From Megamerina dolium (taxonomy: Eukaryota; Arthropoda; Insecta; Diptera; Megamerinidae): a stretch of DNA of 64,000 bases. A model generated the notes under the pieces. The model was not told the origin of the DNA, ran no database searches, and saw nothing but the letters and a program-made list of their open reading frames with translations. How positions within the stretch are numbered: position 1 is the first letter of the stretch; every line of letters begins with the position of its first letter. This document shows, piece by piece, positions 38,705 to 49,404 of this stretch. The stretch is from positions 15,007,220 to 15,071,219 of the forward strand of contig OY978530.1 in the NCBI GenBank assembly GCA_963854835.1. Reading direction: 5' to 3'. The position numbers and the translations under genes are program-made.

Positions 38705-40380
38705 TAGCTGTGAGGAAATAGAGATGTGTACCGACAAGAATGAGACTCGAAAATTCTTTGAAAAGATCAAGTGCCTGAGTGGAGGTTTGAATCCCGGAGC
38801 CTCTTCTTGTCGTGATGGAAATGGGAATCTGGTTACAGATGTCCAGAGTGTACTGAGCCTATGGAGGGAACACTTCTCCACGTTACTGAATGGCGATGCT
38901 ACGAACAATTCCGCCAGTGGAGGAGAATGCCCGATAACCCCAATTACAGATGATGGTGTTGATGTTCCACCACCCGACTATGACGAGGTTGAAACGGCCA
39001 TTTTAAGGCTGAAGAACAACAAAGCTGCAGGTGCTGATGGCCTGCCGAGTTGTTTAAGACCGGAGGCGATGAGCTGCTCAAATGCATGCACCAGCTCATA
39101 AGCAGAATATGGTCGGATGAAAGCATGCCTGATGATTGGAGGCTCAGTGTTCTCTGTCCTGTACATAAAAAAGGAGACCCCACAATTTGCGCCAACTACC
39201 GTGGAATAAGTCTCCTGAGCATCGCGTACAAGGTTCTATCGAGCGTGCTGTGTGAAAGGTTGAAGCCTATGCTCAGCAACCTGATTGGACCTTATCAGTG
39301 TGGCTTCAGACCTGGTAAATCCACCAGACCAGACCAGATTTTCACACTGCGCCAAATCCTGGAGAAGACCCAAGAAAAACAGATCGACACACACCACCTA
39401 TTTGTTGATTATAAAGCCGCTTTCGACAGCCCGGTAAGGGATTACCTCTACCCAACAATGTCTGAGTTCGGTATTTCTGCAAAGCTCATTCGACTTTGTA
39501 GAATGAGAGGTCCTTCCCAATTTTCACTCCCGTTGTGCAGTGAAAATTGGGAAGGACCTCTCCGCACCGTTTAATACCGAACGGGTTTTCAGACAAGGTG
39601 ATTCGTTATCGTGCGACTTTTTCAATCTTATTATGGAGAAAATAATACGAGCTGCTGATCTACGACGTAATGGCACTAACTTCAACAAAAGTGTCATGCT
39701 GTTAGCGTATGCCGACGATATTGACATAATCGGCATGAACACGCGAGCAGTCAGTGCAGCATTCTCAGAGTTGGAAAGAGAGTCGCGTCGGATGGGTCTC
39801 ACGGTGAACGAGGGCAAGACGAAGTATCTAGTGTCAACAAACAAAGAGTCCCGGCGTCTTGGACACCACGTCACTGTTGACAACTACGCTTTTGAAGTAG
39901 TAAGGGACTTTGTCTATCTTGGAACCAGCATTACCAGCAGTAATGACGCCAGCTTTGAGATCATGCGTAGGATAACTCTTGCTAACAGGTGTTACTTTGG
40001 GCTGAGTAAGCAATTGAGAAGTCGAGCCCTCTCTCGAAGAACGAAAACTACACTCTACACTCGCGTTGGTGGCTAGTACCGAATAAGGTACAACCATGAG
40101 CTGTACGAGCTGTATGCCGATATTGACATAGTAAAGCGCATCAAAATCCAGCGGCTGCGCTGGCTAGGTCATGTCGAGCGAATGGAAGAACACTCTCCAG
40201 CTAAGAAGGTGTTATATTCGGAACCCGCTGGAGGACGGCGCAGAAGAGGAAGACCAAACCTCCGGTGGAAAGACCAAGTACTGGAGAACCTGACGGCGCT
40301 TGGAATTTCTAACTGGCGCCAGCTAGCGAAGAACAGAGATGGCTGGCGAAGCATGTTATTTTTGGCCTAAATCGATATTC
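38705..40380 (+). pseudogene. RTE reverse transcriptase and C-terminal region
   Basis: The linker ETRKFFEKIKCLSGGLNPGA is followed by the RT finger KNNKAAGADGLPS, KKGDPTICANYRGISLLSIA, QCGFRPGKSTRPDQIFTLRQ and LFVDYKAAFDSPVRDYLYP (first catalytic Asp). An inverted duplication at 39505-39562 replaces part of the palm. The next frame has TERVFRQGDSLSCDFFNL and MLLAYADDIDIIGMNTR (YADD, about 39704). The C-terminus includes VERMEEHSPAKKVLYSEP and RGRPNLRWKDQVLENL. The end is near 40370 with WRSMLFLA. Confidence 0.85.
39505..39562. repeat. perfect 23-bp inverted repeat inside RTE RT
   Basis: Left arm 39505-39527 (gagaggtccttcccaatttt...) and right arm 39540-39562 (gtgaaaattgggaaggacct...) are exact reverse complements around a 12-base loop. 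The right arm is the normal coding sequence (KIGKDLS region), so the left arm looks like an inverted copy of it. Confidence 0.9.
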
Positions 40381-40398
40381 GGTTGTTATGGCCAAATA

Positions 40399-42050
40399 CA
40401 TAGTGGCTCCCAGCTTATTTCGTACAGTGACAGTTTAAAAATTGCTGCAGTCGTAATTCCTAATATAGCAAAAATTTGAACAAAATATAAATGCCATTTT
40501 TGAAAGGAAGGTTTGTTTTTTATTTTCCAAAATTTACTTTTTCAAAATTTTAGTGTTTGACACTATAAAAAAATAAAATAAGAATAAAATAGGAAAATTC
40601 ATGTCACAGCTTATTTCGTACAGTCTCTTTAAGTTCAAACTAAAAACAAAGTAAGTTGATTTTAATATTTAGTATGACATCCCTTAGCGTTAATGATAGC
40701 CTGGAGTCTATTTGGCATTGAATCCACCAATTTTTGAGTGATGTCTGGTGTGATTTTTTTCTATTCCTCCATCAGTACCTTCTTTAGGTCTTGCTTATTA
40801 GAAATCTTGTGTGTTCTTATTTTATTGTCCAAAATAGACCAAAGATTTTCAATCACATTCATGTCAGGTGACTGTGGTGGTGGAGACATCAAGTGTGGGC
40901 AGTTCCAAATAAGCCAAGATTGCACAATCCCAGATTTATGTTTTGGGTCATTATCTTGGTAGTACCGAAATTCATCCCGCAAATCCAGTTTGTCTGCACT
41001 TTGAAGTAAATTGTTTTTCAGAATCTCGAGGTACTTCATTTTGTCCATTGTCCCCTCAATAAAAACCAATTCACCTACTCCGGCTGCTGACATACAGGCC
41101 CAAACCATCACGCTACCGCCACCATGCTTCACTGTGGGCTTAAGGTTCTCCTTGTTTAGCTCGGTATTCGCTTTACGCCAAACATATGACATTCCGTCCG
41201 AACCAAAAATATTAAACTTAGACTCATCCGCGAAAATAACGGTATTCCAGAACGCAGGAGTCTTAATAATATGCTCTTTGGCGGAGTCAAGTCGGCGTTG
41301 TATATTCATTTTTGAAATGAATAGTTTCTTTCGGGCTACTCGACCGTTCAAGTCATGATTGCGCAGCACACGTCGGACAGTTTCAGCACTGGATGATTTC
41401 CTATTTCACGCTGAACCTCTGCAGCCAACTTCGGAGCGGATAACTTTGGATTTTTCTTAATTTTTCGTACAATATAACGCTCGTCTGATGCGTTGAAAAT
41501 CTTATTAGGTGCTTCTCTGCCCTTGTTCTCCAACCGATTTTCGCGAACGAAGCGTTGAATGATGTATTGGACAGTTGAGGCACTTAAATTTGTCATTTCA
41601 GCAATTTTTCGCACACTCTGACCTTTCCTAAAATGGTTAATTACCAGTTTACGCTGTTCCATCGTTGTACGACGCCCATAACGCTAAATGTTTAATTTAC
41701 AGCACTTTAACTATTTAAAATAATAATAATAAAAATTGTTATAATAGTTAAAAAGGTCCAAAAACTCATACAATTCAAAAAAACTTTGTAACTGCGCGGC
41801 AGAATGAAACTTACTTACATTGAAGTTTGTGTACGAAATAAGATGTGAGCTGAAAATCAGCTGATCAATAGTTTTTCTTTCTTGCATGACAAAAAGAACA
41901 ATTTTTGGGGTTCCCCGTTTTCTTATTAGGTTTACTAAACACATACACAGACATCTACATTCAAAACTTATCGATAAGTTTTTTAGTTTCGATGTTACAG
42001 CCATGTACATAAAAATATATACACTGTACGAAATAAGCTGTGAGCCACTG
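40399..42050 (-). mobile_element. Tc1-like element with IR/DR-type ends
   Basis: It is flanked by TA at 40397-40398 and 42051-42052. Each end carries the repeat unit cagcttatttcgtacagt twice: outer at 40411-40429 and inner at 40605-40624 on the left; inner at 41829-41850 and outer at 42022-42050 on the right (inverted). This paired direct-repeat arrangement is known from several Tc1-like groups. Length is 1652 bp. It sits in the 3' end of the RTE. Confidence 0.9.
40761..41662 (-). pseudogene. Tc1-like transposase (DD34E), one frameshift
   Basis: The start at 41662 (MEQRKLVINHFRKGQSVRKI) gives a paired HTH with EMTNLSASTVQYIIQRF. After REIGN the frame shifts by one base near 41390 and continues as SSSAETVRRVLRNHDLNGRV, then KKLFISKMNIQRRLDSAKEH. 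The catalytic triad is whole: VIFADESKFNIFG (first Asp), FRYYQDNDPKHKSG (second Asp), SPDMNVIENLWSIL (Glu, 34 residues on). KHGGGSVMVWACMSAAGVGE is the usual intervening strand. Total length is about 300 residues, slightly short for the family (about 340) at the C-terminus. Confidence 0.88.
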
Positions 42051-42066
42051 TAAGTAAGTAAGTAAG

Positions 42067-42835
42067 TATGGTGAAACACTACTTTCCTCTGGTAATTGCC
42101 GTGTAAACTGAATTTGGTAAGTGATGGCTTCTAACTGGATTTCTTTTAGGTATGTGTTCCTTAGAAGTGCATATAATTCTTCCATATATAACTGGATTTC
42201 TTTTAGGTATGTGTTCCTTAGAAGTGTATATAATTATTTTTTGCCAATACCAAATTAAGCGCATCTTCCAACTTATCTGGTTTTATTCCTTTACTGGCTA
42301 ATTCAGAGCCAGAGATAAATTGATAGACTTCTTTTCTCAAATTTTTTGACTCAGCTCCAGTGAGTACTGGAACTAGTCTACTAACCATCTATCTCGTCTA
42401 TACGCATTTTGTCTGATGTTTGTGGCTACGGGTCCGTAAGTATCCTCTTTACAGGTGTACGGCGGCGAAGAGGTGTCTCTCCCGCTAAACTGCGTTTCCT
42501 CATAAGGTTTCTTACTTGGGCCTGGGGAGCTCTTAATTTCTCCGTGTCTACAGAGGTTCTGAGTTTTTTTTTTCTATAAATTCCTCAGAAATATTCCTCT
42601 CCTTAAGTAGTCCTTCTAACTCCTCATTTCTTCCATGGAGTTCTACGATTTTTGCGTCTAGTTGTTCAGCTTCCAACCCTTGGTTCACAATCCTTAATCT
42701 GAGGTTTCTTATTTGCGCCCCTGGTGCACCCAAGTTGTCTTTCACGACTAGACTTGCTTGACCCTGTGTTTTTAAAAGGTATCTTAGTTCAGCTAACGTA
42801 GCTTCTGGCTCCTCACCTTCTGGCTCCTCACCTGC
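42067..42835 (-). pseudogene. Gag N-terminal part of gypsy-type element A
   Basis: An open stretch (42548-42835) encodes an acidic, coiled-coil-like protein (GEEPEGEEPEATLAELRYLL, LEAEQLDAKIVELHGRNEEL), consistent with the N-terminal half of Gag in this family. The open frame extends upstream into LTR sequence, so the Met at 42856 is not trusted. 42133-42246 contains a 57-bp tandem duplication. The join with the zinc-knuckle part is interrupted by the LINE at 38022-42066. Confidence 0.65.
42133..42246. repeat. 57-bp tandem duplication in gag
   Basis: aactggatttcttttaggta to cttagaagtg..tataatt occurs at 42133 and again at 42190 with one or two changes. The encoded peptide TSKEHIPKRNPV appears twice. 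Confidence 0.85.
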
Positions 42836-42836
42836 C

Positions 42837-43640
42837 AATGATAATGTAATTATCATTGGCTAAAATGGGTTGTTGTATATTTATAAAAATGCGTGGTCAG
42901 CGTCATCGTACTTTACTGTATGATTGTTGAACAATTTCACAACCATGAAAAACAAAGAACGAAGAAGAAGAAAAATAATGAATAAACAATAAATAAAATA
43001 ATAAACAATAAAAAAAGAACCAACGGGTTATCGTACCTCCCTATATGATTATGAGATTATTCCACAACCATACACAGTGAAAATAAAATAAAAGGCAAAA
43101 AGAAAAACAAAATACCTAATATGTATTGAACGCATACACAATATTTACAACAAGAAGTATAAACTACAAATAATAATGATGACTTACAAAAATATAGTTA
43201 TAAAAATGACCTACTGAAGAAATTGTCATTTCTTCAGAAATTCTTTTATACTAAAATGGGGTTAAATTGTAAATTATGATATATATTTTAGCGCTATATA
43301 AACTAAGATAAGACCTGAAATGAATGCAGTCAGAAAATTAGTGAATCGAGTGAATTAAGATAACTCGAAGAACGAGTTAGTTATCAAGTGTATATTGTAA
43401 AGGATTTTACATCCTAAAAACAAAGTTGAATTGTAAAGAATCTTGTATTATGTGTATTCCCTAAAAACTCATTGTGAAAGAAAAACCAATAAAACTATAC
43501 CGTGAAAAACAAAAACTTAATAACTGTGAAAGTAATTGTGTGGGGAAGTTGTGTTAGGAAGCAGGAAGCAGCAAGAGAATAAAAAAAGGGTAAGTCCTAA
43601 ACTATAAGATATCTAAGCAAAGGTTACGGTGTCAGAAAAA
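42837..43640 (+). repeat. LTR inserted in inverse orientation in the leader of element A
   Basis: On the plus strand it matches the reverse complement of 60990-61900 over nearly its full length (shared: attatcattggctaaaatgg, tatgattgttgaacaattt, gataactcgaagaacgagtt, ggtaagtccta). It also matches part of the central LTR of the tandem in inverse sense. No coding. Its left edge forms a palindrome with the gag side (gccaatgataat / attatcattggc). No target duplication was found with confidence. Confidence 0.72.
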
Positions 43641-43922
43641 AGCTGCACCACACCGTGTTGTACTTTCGATTTTACGAGTATTGGTATTGCTCGTAAGTGG
43701 TATGTTGCTTAATTAAATCCCACACGAAAGTGGTGGCTTCCTGAATTACAATATTTAAGGAGATGATAACCTCCATCACATATTATCTTGGAATATAAAT
43801 TGATTTTATGTCCTAGGGAACAATGGAATCCTAATACTGCGTTAAACGTTTAACCAAAAATATCTTGTCTTACAAGATACTTCCCAGTATCCTACCGACT
43901 GCGCTAAAATTTTGTGCCAAAA
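43641..43922 (-). other. 5' leader and primer-binding site of element A
   Basis: Homologous to 52200-52392 of element B (ctgcgttaaacgttt shared). The PBS-like sequence on the minus strand, gcgcagtcggtagg, at 43892-43905 resembles the complement of a tRNA-Ser 3' end as used by several fly gypsy-type elements. An 11-base insertion separates it from the tggc at 43916-43919 that would normally begin the site. Confidence 0.6.
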
Positions 43923-44807
43923 TGTTGTGTCTTCCTTTCGGAGATCACAATATTTACTTAAATATCTTACTTTATAGGACTTACCGTTTTCTTCTTTGTC
44001 CGCCTTTAAATGAATCTCAATTCCGTCCGCTTTATTAGTCTTTATTGCTCACTGTCACTAAACTTCCTTTTACAATAGCTTTTGTCACTTGATTTTAACA
44101 TGTTTTACTTTACTTTTTTGTATAATTACTTTTACACTTTTACTTTTTACTTTACTACTTAACAGTAGTAAGTTACTTTTCCTTTTTTACTTTAACTTTT
44201 ACACTTATTCTTTACTTTTTACCTTTTACAATAACTTTTTACTATTACTCTCTACACTTAAGCTTTACTTCAGCACCAAAACAATCTTCTTATCTTAACT
44301 AACTTCATTTCAGAAGTTCTCTTAGTTTATATAGGCTAATTTTACAAATTTACCTCGTTCTTGAATATAGAAATTCTGAAGAGATTGCAACTTCTTCAGT
44401 AAATCAATTCATTGCCACCTTTTCAGAAGGTCATCGTTATAATTTCAACTTTCATTTTTGTTTCTATGCTTTAAATATTACGCATACATGGTTGTTGCTT
44501 ACATTGTTTCTTTTCCAACAACCATGGCAATGAAGTGCAATATAACCATAACCATGCATTTCTACCAACAAAGTGACACAGTACATAATACGGTAATGGT
44601 CATTCAGTCACTATGTTATCAAAGTTTTAATATTAATTACATAATATAATGTGTATAATGATATAATACAGAATATAATAACATTATATTGTTGTTATAA
44701 CGTTATAGTAATGAAATATAATAATATATATAATATAACAATTAGAATGCTTTTATAATGTAGTGAGCCAAGGAGCAAAAATTAGACACGTACCATTTTG
44801 ACTCCCA
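43923..44807 (-). repeat. central LTR shared by elements B (3' LTR) and A (5' LTR)
   Basis: On the minus strand it starts TGGGAGTC after the purine-rich tract of B (agttgggagggatat) and ends ACAACA just before the PBS of A. 43980-44450 matches the inverted LTR at 42.9-43.6 kb (cctcgttcttgaatatag, tttatataggctaatttt, tcttcagtaaatcaattcat). About 885 bp. Confidence 0.7.
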
Positions 44808-46567
44808 ATATCCCTCCCAACTTTAAGTATGAAAAAATTATCAATTTCAAGGATTGATAGTATTTTCTTTTACAAATTGAATTTATAAATTATTTAGATG
44901 ACATATTTTTATTTCATATATACTGTTTATTTATATGTGTATCTTAAGATATTATACCTATTTTAATAGCTTATTAGTTTCTACTACCACTTCGGATGCT
45001 GATTTTCTTTGTTCCCTGTTTCTATTGAGCCGCATTTTTCTGCTGTGATTAGATGAAGTTCTTGTTAACTAAGAAATACCGTTGATTTGACACCATGTAA
45101 CCCATAAGTCAACAATAGGAGTTCACTATCCGGATAAAAGCGTAACACATGAGACCTGTACATATGTGCACATTGTATTCTTGCTGTTATAACAAACAGT
45201 CCAAGTATTTCATAAGACTTCTGTTGACTTCATTTAACGCTGCATCACTTGGTTCAGTAGAGATTGGAGTTGATGTATGTGTAACTTCATCTCGATTAGC
45301 TCTTTGGTCTCTGTTAACATCGCTGTCTAAATCTTTTCCGGTGTGTCTAAACCTTGTGGACAAGTTGTCTTTCTACTTTGTCAACGTTCTTCTCTATTCC
45401 AGATGACGAGATTACCAGTAATATACCTATTCAATTATTTTCTACAAATTCTAAAACTTTTTTTTTATTTTCTCATAATTACATTTATTAATTCTAGTAT
45501 ATTCTTATAAATCCAACTTTTGTAATATTTATAGTTGCTATGTTTTTACAAAGTTGTATAATTTTACTTTTTAACAAACGGTTCTTATGTATATTGTATA
45601 TAATGTAAGTTTTATATATTAATTTATCTTTCCCAAAAATAAATTCCAAAAATATTTTATATCCTGACTAAAAAAAAATTTTTTTTTCTACCACACACTA
45701 TTAATTCGTTAACTATTATTACTTATTGATCAAAATGTTTTAGTAAATTATTATGGTACTTTTTACCATTTTGTCCGATTTTGATAGCCGTCGTTACTGG
45801 GCTGTCCACATTTATCACTTCGTATTGTCCAGTCCAGATGGAACTAAATTTATTTTTTCTAGTCTGATTTCTCAACAATACTTTATCATCTATTTCAAAA
45901 ATTATAGGGTGGATCCCTCTGTCGTACTAAATTTTAGCTAATTTCTTTGCTTTTTCCTGATTTTCCCTCACTAACTCATGTGACCTTTGTAGTTGGTATT
46001 TTAATACTTTATTTTGATCATCTGCATTGTACAGAGGTGATTGTTTTTGTTTTTAGGTTTGTCGGCATATCGATATTGAAACCGTATAAGACACTAAATG
46101 GCATGTAAAACGCTTTTGCTATTGTGCTAGCTTCGGCATCTGGTATAGCAACACAAATAAAAAATCATCTTGAAATGTAAGTATGTATTTGTTTCCAGAT
46201 GTTGTCTCTGGAAGAATTCCTACCATGTCCATATAAACTTTTTCAAAAGGCTTAGTTAGTCCCTTATCCTTGGCATTTTCGTAAGTCTCGAGCTTTTGTT
46301 AGTTTGGCATTTTTAACAATTTTAACATATTCTTTCGGATACCTTTCCACCTATACTGTCTTATAATCCTGAAATAAGCTTTCAGGGCACCCTGGTGTCG
46401 TCCTAAATGTGAATCATAGAAGTTCCGAAATGCCACCAACATATCTTTTTCATTAGTGAGTAATTCTGCATTCTTATTTTCTTGTGTTATGTTCACTTTC
46501 GTTTCTACCTCATCAGAACTTTCATTAGGTTCTTCTTCATTTTCGGTTCCATTAACTTTTTACCTCG
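44808..46567 (-). pseudogene. integrase and 3' region of gypsy-type element B
   Basis: Minus strand, right to left: integrase core flank homologous to element A (46100-46450), then an integrase C-terminal domain near 45780-45960 readable as VRENQEKAKKLAK, then RGIHPIIFEIDDKVLLRNQT and KFSSIWTGQYEVINVDSP (the GPY/F-type segment with 'W.GPYEV'). The region 44830-45650 then runs to the PPT at 44808-44822. Several stops. The right end at 46567 is the insertion point of the LINE's (TAA)n tail. Confidence 0.7.
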
Positions 46568-48900
46568 CCATTATTATTATTATTATTATTATTTTTATTA
46601 TCTTTGGGGGGTGTTGCACTGCGACCTATAAGATCTATTGAGCCCTCTTCGTGGACGTTGAGTTTGTCTCTTAGCCCAATTTCCCCGATGAATTGTAGTA
46701 TTCGTCCTACTTCAGAGAGTCTAAGTTCGTCCTCCTAGTTTTTTTAGTTGATAGTTCATCCTACAATGCCCTGTTAATAATCCCGTAATGATTCTCAAGT
46801 TGTTCTTCGTTAGATTCATACAGTTCTCGTAGCGTTTTAGGTTGTATGTTCCTATCGCTAGTTCATCCTACAATACCCTGTTAATAATCCCGTAATGATT
46901 CTCAAGTTGTTCTTCGTTAGATTCATACAGTTCTCGTAGCGTTTTAGGTTGTATGTTCCTATCGCTAGTTTGGAGTATAGTAACTCCGGTATGTTTTCCC
47001 ATTATGATCTTCTTTGTCTATCCTCTTCTTTCCAGATAATACGGGAGATGTTTTCCTAGATTAATGCCCCGTAGGTTACCATTGGCCTGACAATTGCTGT
47101 GTATATTCATCGCAGAATTTTTTGTGTACAGCCCCAACTTTTACCCGCAATAGTTCTACACGTTATGAAAGTTTTGAAAGCTTTCAGTTTTATCTCATCA
47201 ATGTGGGTTTTCCACAATAATTTCTGGTCTAAGGGGGTACCCAAGAATTTTACTACTTTCTGAAGTTCTATCTCTACACCTTTCAGATGCATAAGTTTAT
47301 ACTTTCGTGTGAATGGTATTATCGTTGGTTTTGCTATATTGATATTCAGCCCAACCGTGGCGCAACAATCCTTCGTTAGTTTAAGTCTTAGCTGAATTCT
47401 CTACAGACGATGACTATATCGTCCGCATAGCCCTGAAATGACAAAAAATTGTTTTTTAATTTTACCAATAGCTCGTCTACTACTATACTTCACATAAGTG
47501 GTGATAGTACACCGCCTTGTAGGCAACACCGTATGGTGTTCGCAATTATACTCCCTGTACTAGTTGGTATTTCAACCTTCCTGGTATGAAGCATATTACC
47601 CATCCAAGAAGCTACAGTATCATCAACTCCTCTTCTTGTAAGAGCACTTCTGATAGCGTTATGTGAAGTATTGTCAAGGCACCTTTTATGTCTAGCTAGG
47701 CGCATAGCGCCGTTTAATTTTCTTCCAAGCTATTCTGAAGTACGTTCGTCAGTTGATAAAGAGCAGTTTCAGTGGAATGCCCTGCTCTATAGGGATGCTG
47801 ACAAGAGTGTAGTGGATTTCTTACTAACACTGTGGTAGTTATCTACAACTTTCTCTAAAATTTTTCGAACAAAGCTTTACTGTTTCTAGTTATCCTCGGC
47901 AATGGACTTAATAGCTGCTCTATACCCTTCTGAAGTAAGACAGGAAGAATTCCATCTACTACTGGTGTTTTCAATGGTTTAAAAGTATTAATTGCCCATC
48001 TGATCCTTGGTTCCGTGCAAATTTCACTTACCAAGATCCCTTCATTCCTGCTTATTCTGCTCAGGTTTTCAGTACATTCTGTGCCTGATGCCACGAATGT
48101 GGAAGATCCTGGGAAGTGTGTGTCAAGAAGTAATCTTACCCTATCTTCTACATTTTCCGTGAAGAAACCATCTCCCTTTTAAGGTTTGTGGATGATATAC
48201 TACTGCCTTTGGCTAACACTTTATAGAGTTTTGATACCTGAGTGGTGTACTCAATGCTTCCGCAGAAGTTTCTGAAACGCATGCGTTTTGCTTCCTTAAT
48301 CTCTTTGTTGTAGAGTGTTACAGTCCTTCTGTATTCAGTCCAATCCCCTGTAAGTTTTTATCTATTTGATAACCTACGAACCTCCGTTCTTAGTTTCATT
48401 ATATCCTTGTTCCACAAAAGTACGCCCTTTTTGGAGCTCACTTTGCTTATTGGACAACTATCCTCAAATGAATCAAAAACTAATTTATTGAAGCTTTCTA
48501 CCGTAGTTTCTAGTATTTCATTTCTGATACAGTCGCCCAATGTTAGTTGTCTTTGGTTGGTATTCAGATTGTTTAAGTATTTTTTTTTTGTTTTGTTAAT
48601 TGCTCCCCCCTCTATGTCAAATCGCAGTATTCTGTGATCGGACATTGATGGTTCCTCGGATACTACCCAATTCCTAACAAGACTAAAGCCCCAGATGTTT
48701 TCTAAGGTTAGGCTCAGGACTTCTTTCCGTACGCTAGTTACGAAAGTTGGTGTATCACCTACATATAAAATTTGTAATTTATTACTAATTATTACTAATT
48801 ATTACCTCTCCATAGACCATTAAATCATGATTCGATTTTGGAACTCTGCTGAGCACATCAGCGTTCAAGTACAGCGTGTTTCCATAGTAGGTGTATTACT
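46568..48900 (-). pseudogene. I/LOA-like LINE remnant inserted in element B
   Basis: The 3' end on the minus strand is a (TAA)n-type tract at 46569-46600, preceded by aggtcgcagtg, the same tail as the LINE ending at 60156. Coding pieces, 5' to 3': MSDHRILRFDIEGG (endonuclease SDH motif, 48645), LWNKDIMKLRTEVRRL linker, WAINTFKPLKTPVVDGILPV (RT finger, about 47990), TRRGVDDTVASWMGNML and CCLQGGVLSPLM, GYADDIVI (about 47425), KFLGTPLDQKLLWKTHIDEI. RNase H is not recognisable with certainty. Many shifts. A 107-bp tandem duplication lies at 46753-46966. Confidence 0.78.
46753..46966. repeat. 107-bp tandem duplication
   Basis: Two nearly identical units, 46753-46859 and 46860-46966 (agttcatcctacaat to cctatcgct), differing at one visible position (caatgccc / caataccc). 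The high identity points to a recent event within an old LINE. Confidence 0.9.
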
Positions 48901-49024
48901 TGTTTATCAATTAAAATCTGCATTCTTGACCATTTTCTGCCATATTTTGCGTCATAGTCAATAGGGTCGGAATCATCACATAAGTGAAACAACAGTGCGC
49001 AAAATTGTTAATTAATATTATCAA
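48901..49024. other. unassigned junction sequence
   Basis: Between LINE and transposase remnants. It includes cataagtgaaacaacagtgcg; nothing certain. Confidence 0.35.
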
Positions 49025-49404
49025 ACTGGGTCCGTGCTTGATGTTCCGAAGCCAACCAGAGTGCGAAATGCACGCAGTGATGAGAATATTGATGACGTAA
49101 GTGAAAGTGTCGTCGAGTCACCCGGAATATATATTCGACATCGTTCGCAACAATTGTCCATTTCCGCGAACTCCATGTGCCGGAGGTTGAAGCTCAGGGT
49201 CTGAACGATATGTGGTTTCAGCAAGAAGGCGTTACACTACACACAACGTTTCTAAATTTGGACTTTTTGCGTCGCATATTCCCTAACCGTGTGATTTCTC
49301 GTTGTGGTGATGTGTATTGGCCGCCCAGATCAATCGATTTGACGATGTTAGCCTTTTTTGTGGGGTTACATGAAAGATAAAGTTTATCTGAATGATTCGA
49401 AGGC
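49025..49404 (+). pseudogene. degenerate DD41D-related transposase fragment
   Basis: TGSVLDVPKPTRVRNARSDE and SVVESPGIYIRHRSQQLSIS correspond to the HTH-to-core linker of DUF4817-type transposases. After a deletion follow DMWFQQEG (second acidic position, Glu instead of Asp), FPNRVISRCGDVYWPPRSID and LTMLAFFVGLHER (third motif, mutated). It stems from a different subfamily than copies 1-3. It is truncated at 49404 where the RTE copy starts. Confidence 0.75.

Larger units (their letters stand above)
38022..42066 (+). mobile_element. RTE-type LINE inserted in gag of element A, itself carrying a Tc1-like element
   Basis: It is flanked by an exact 14-bp repeat, tatggtgaaacact, at 38008-38021 and 42067-42080. 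It ends in aagtaagtaagtaagta, the tail also seen in the scrap at 3400. Minus the 1.65-kb Tc1-like insertion at 40399-42050, the LINE is about 2.4 kb. It contains an endonuclease piece and an RT in two main frames, with an internal deletion near 38695 of about 620 bp relative to the copy at 49.4 kb. Confidence 0.85.

Noticed and set aside
46568..46966. Tandem duplications (46753, 42133, 53191) as CRISPR-like or satellite arrays
   Set aside because: Only two units each, no spacers, and they lie inside transposon sequence.
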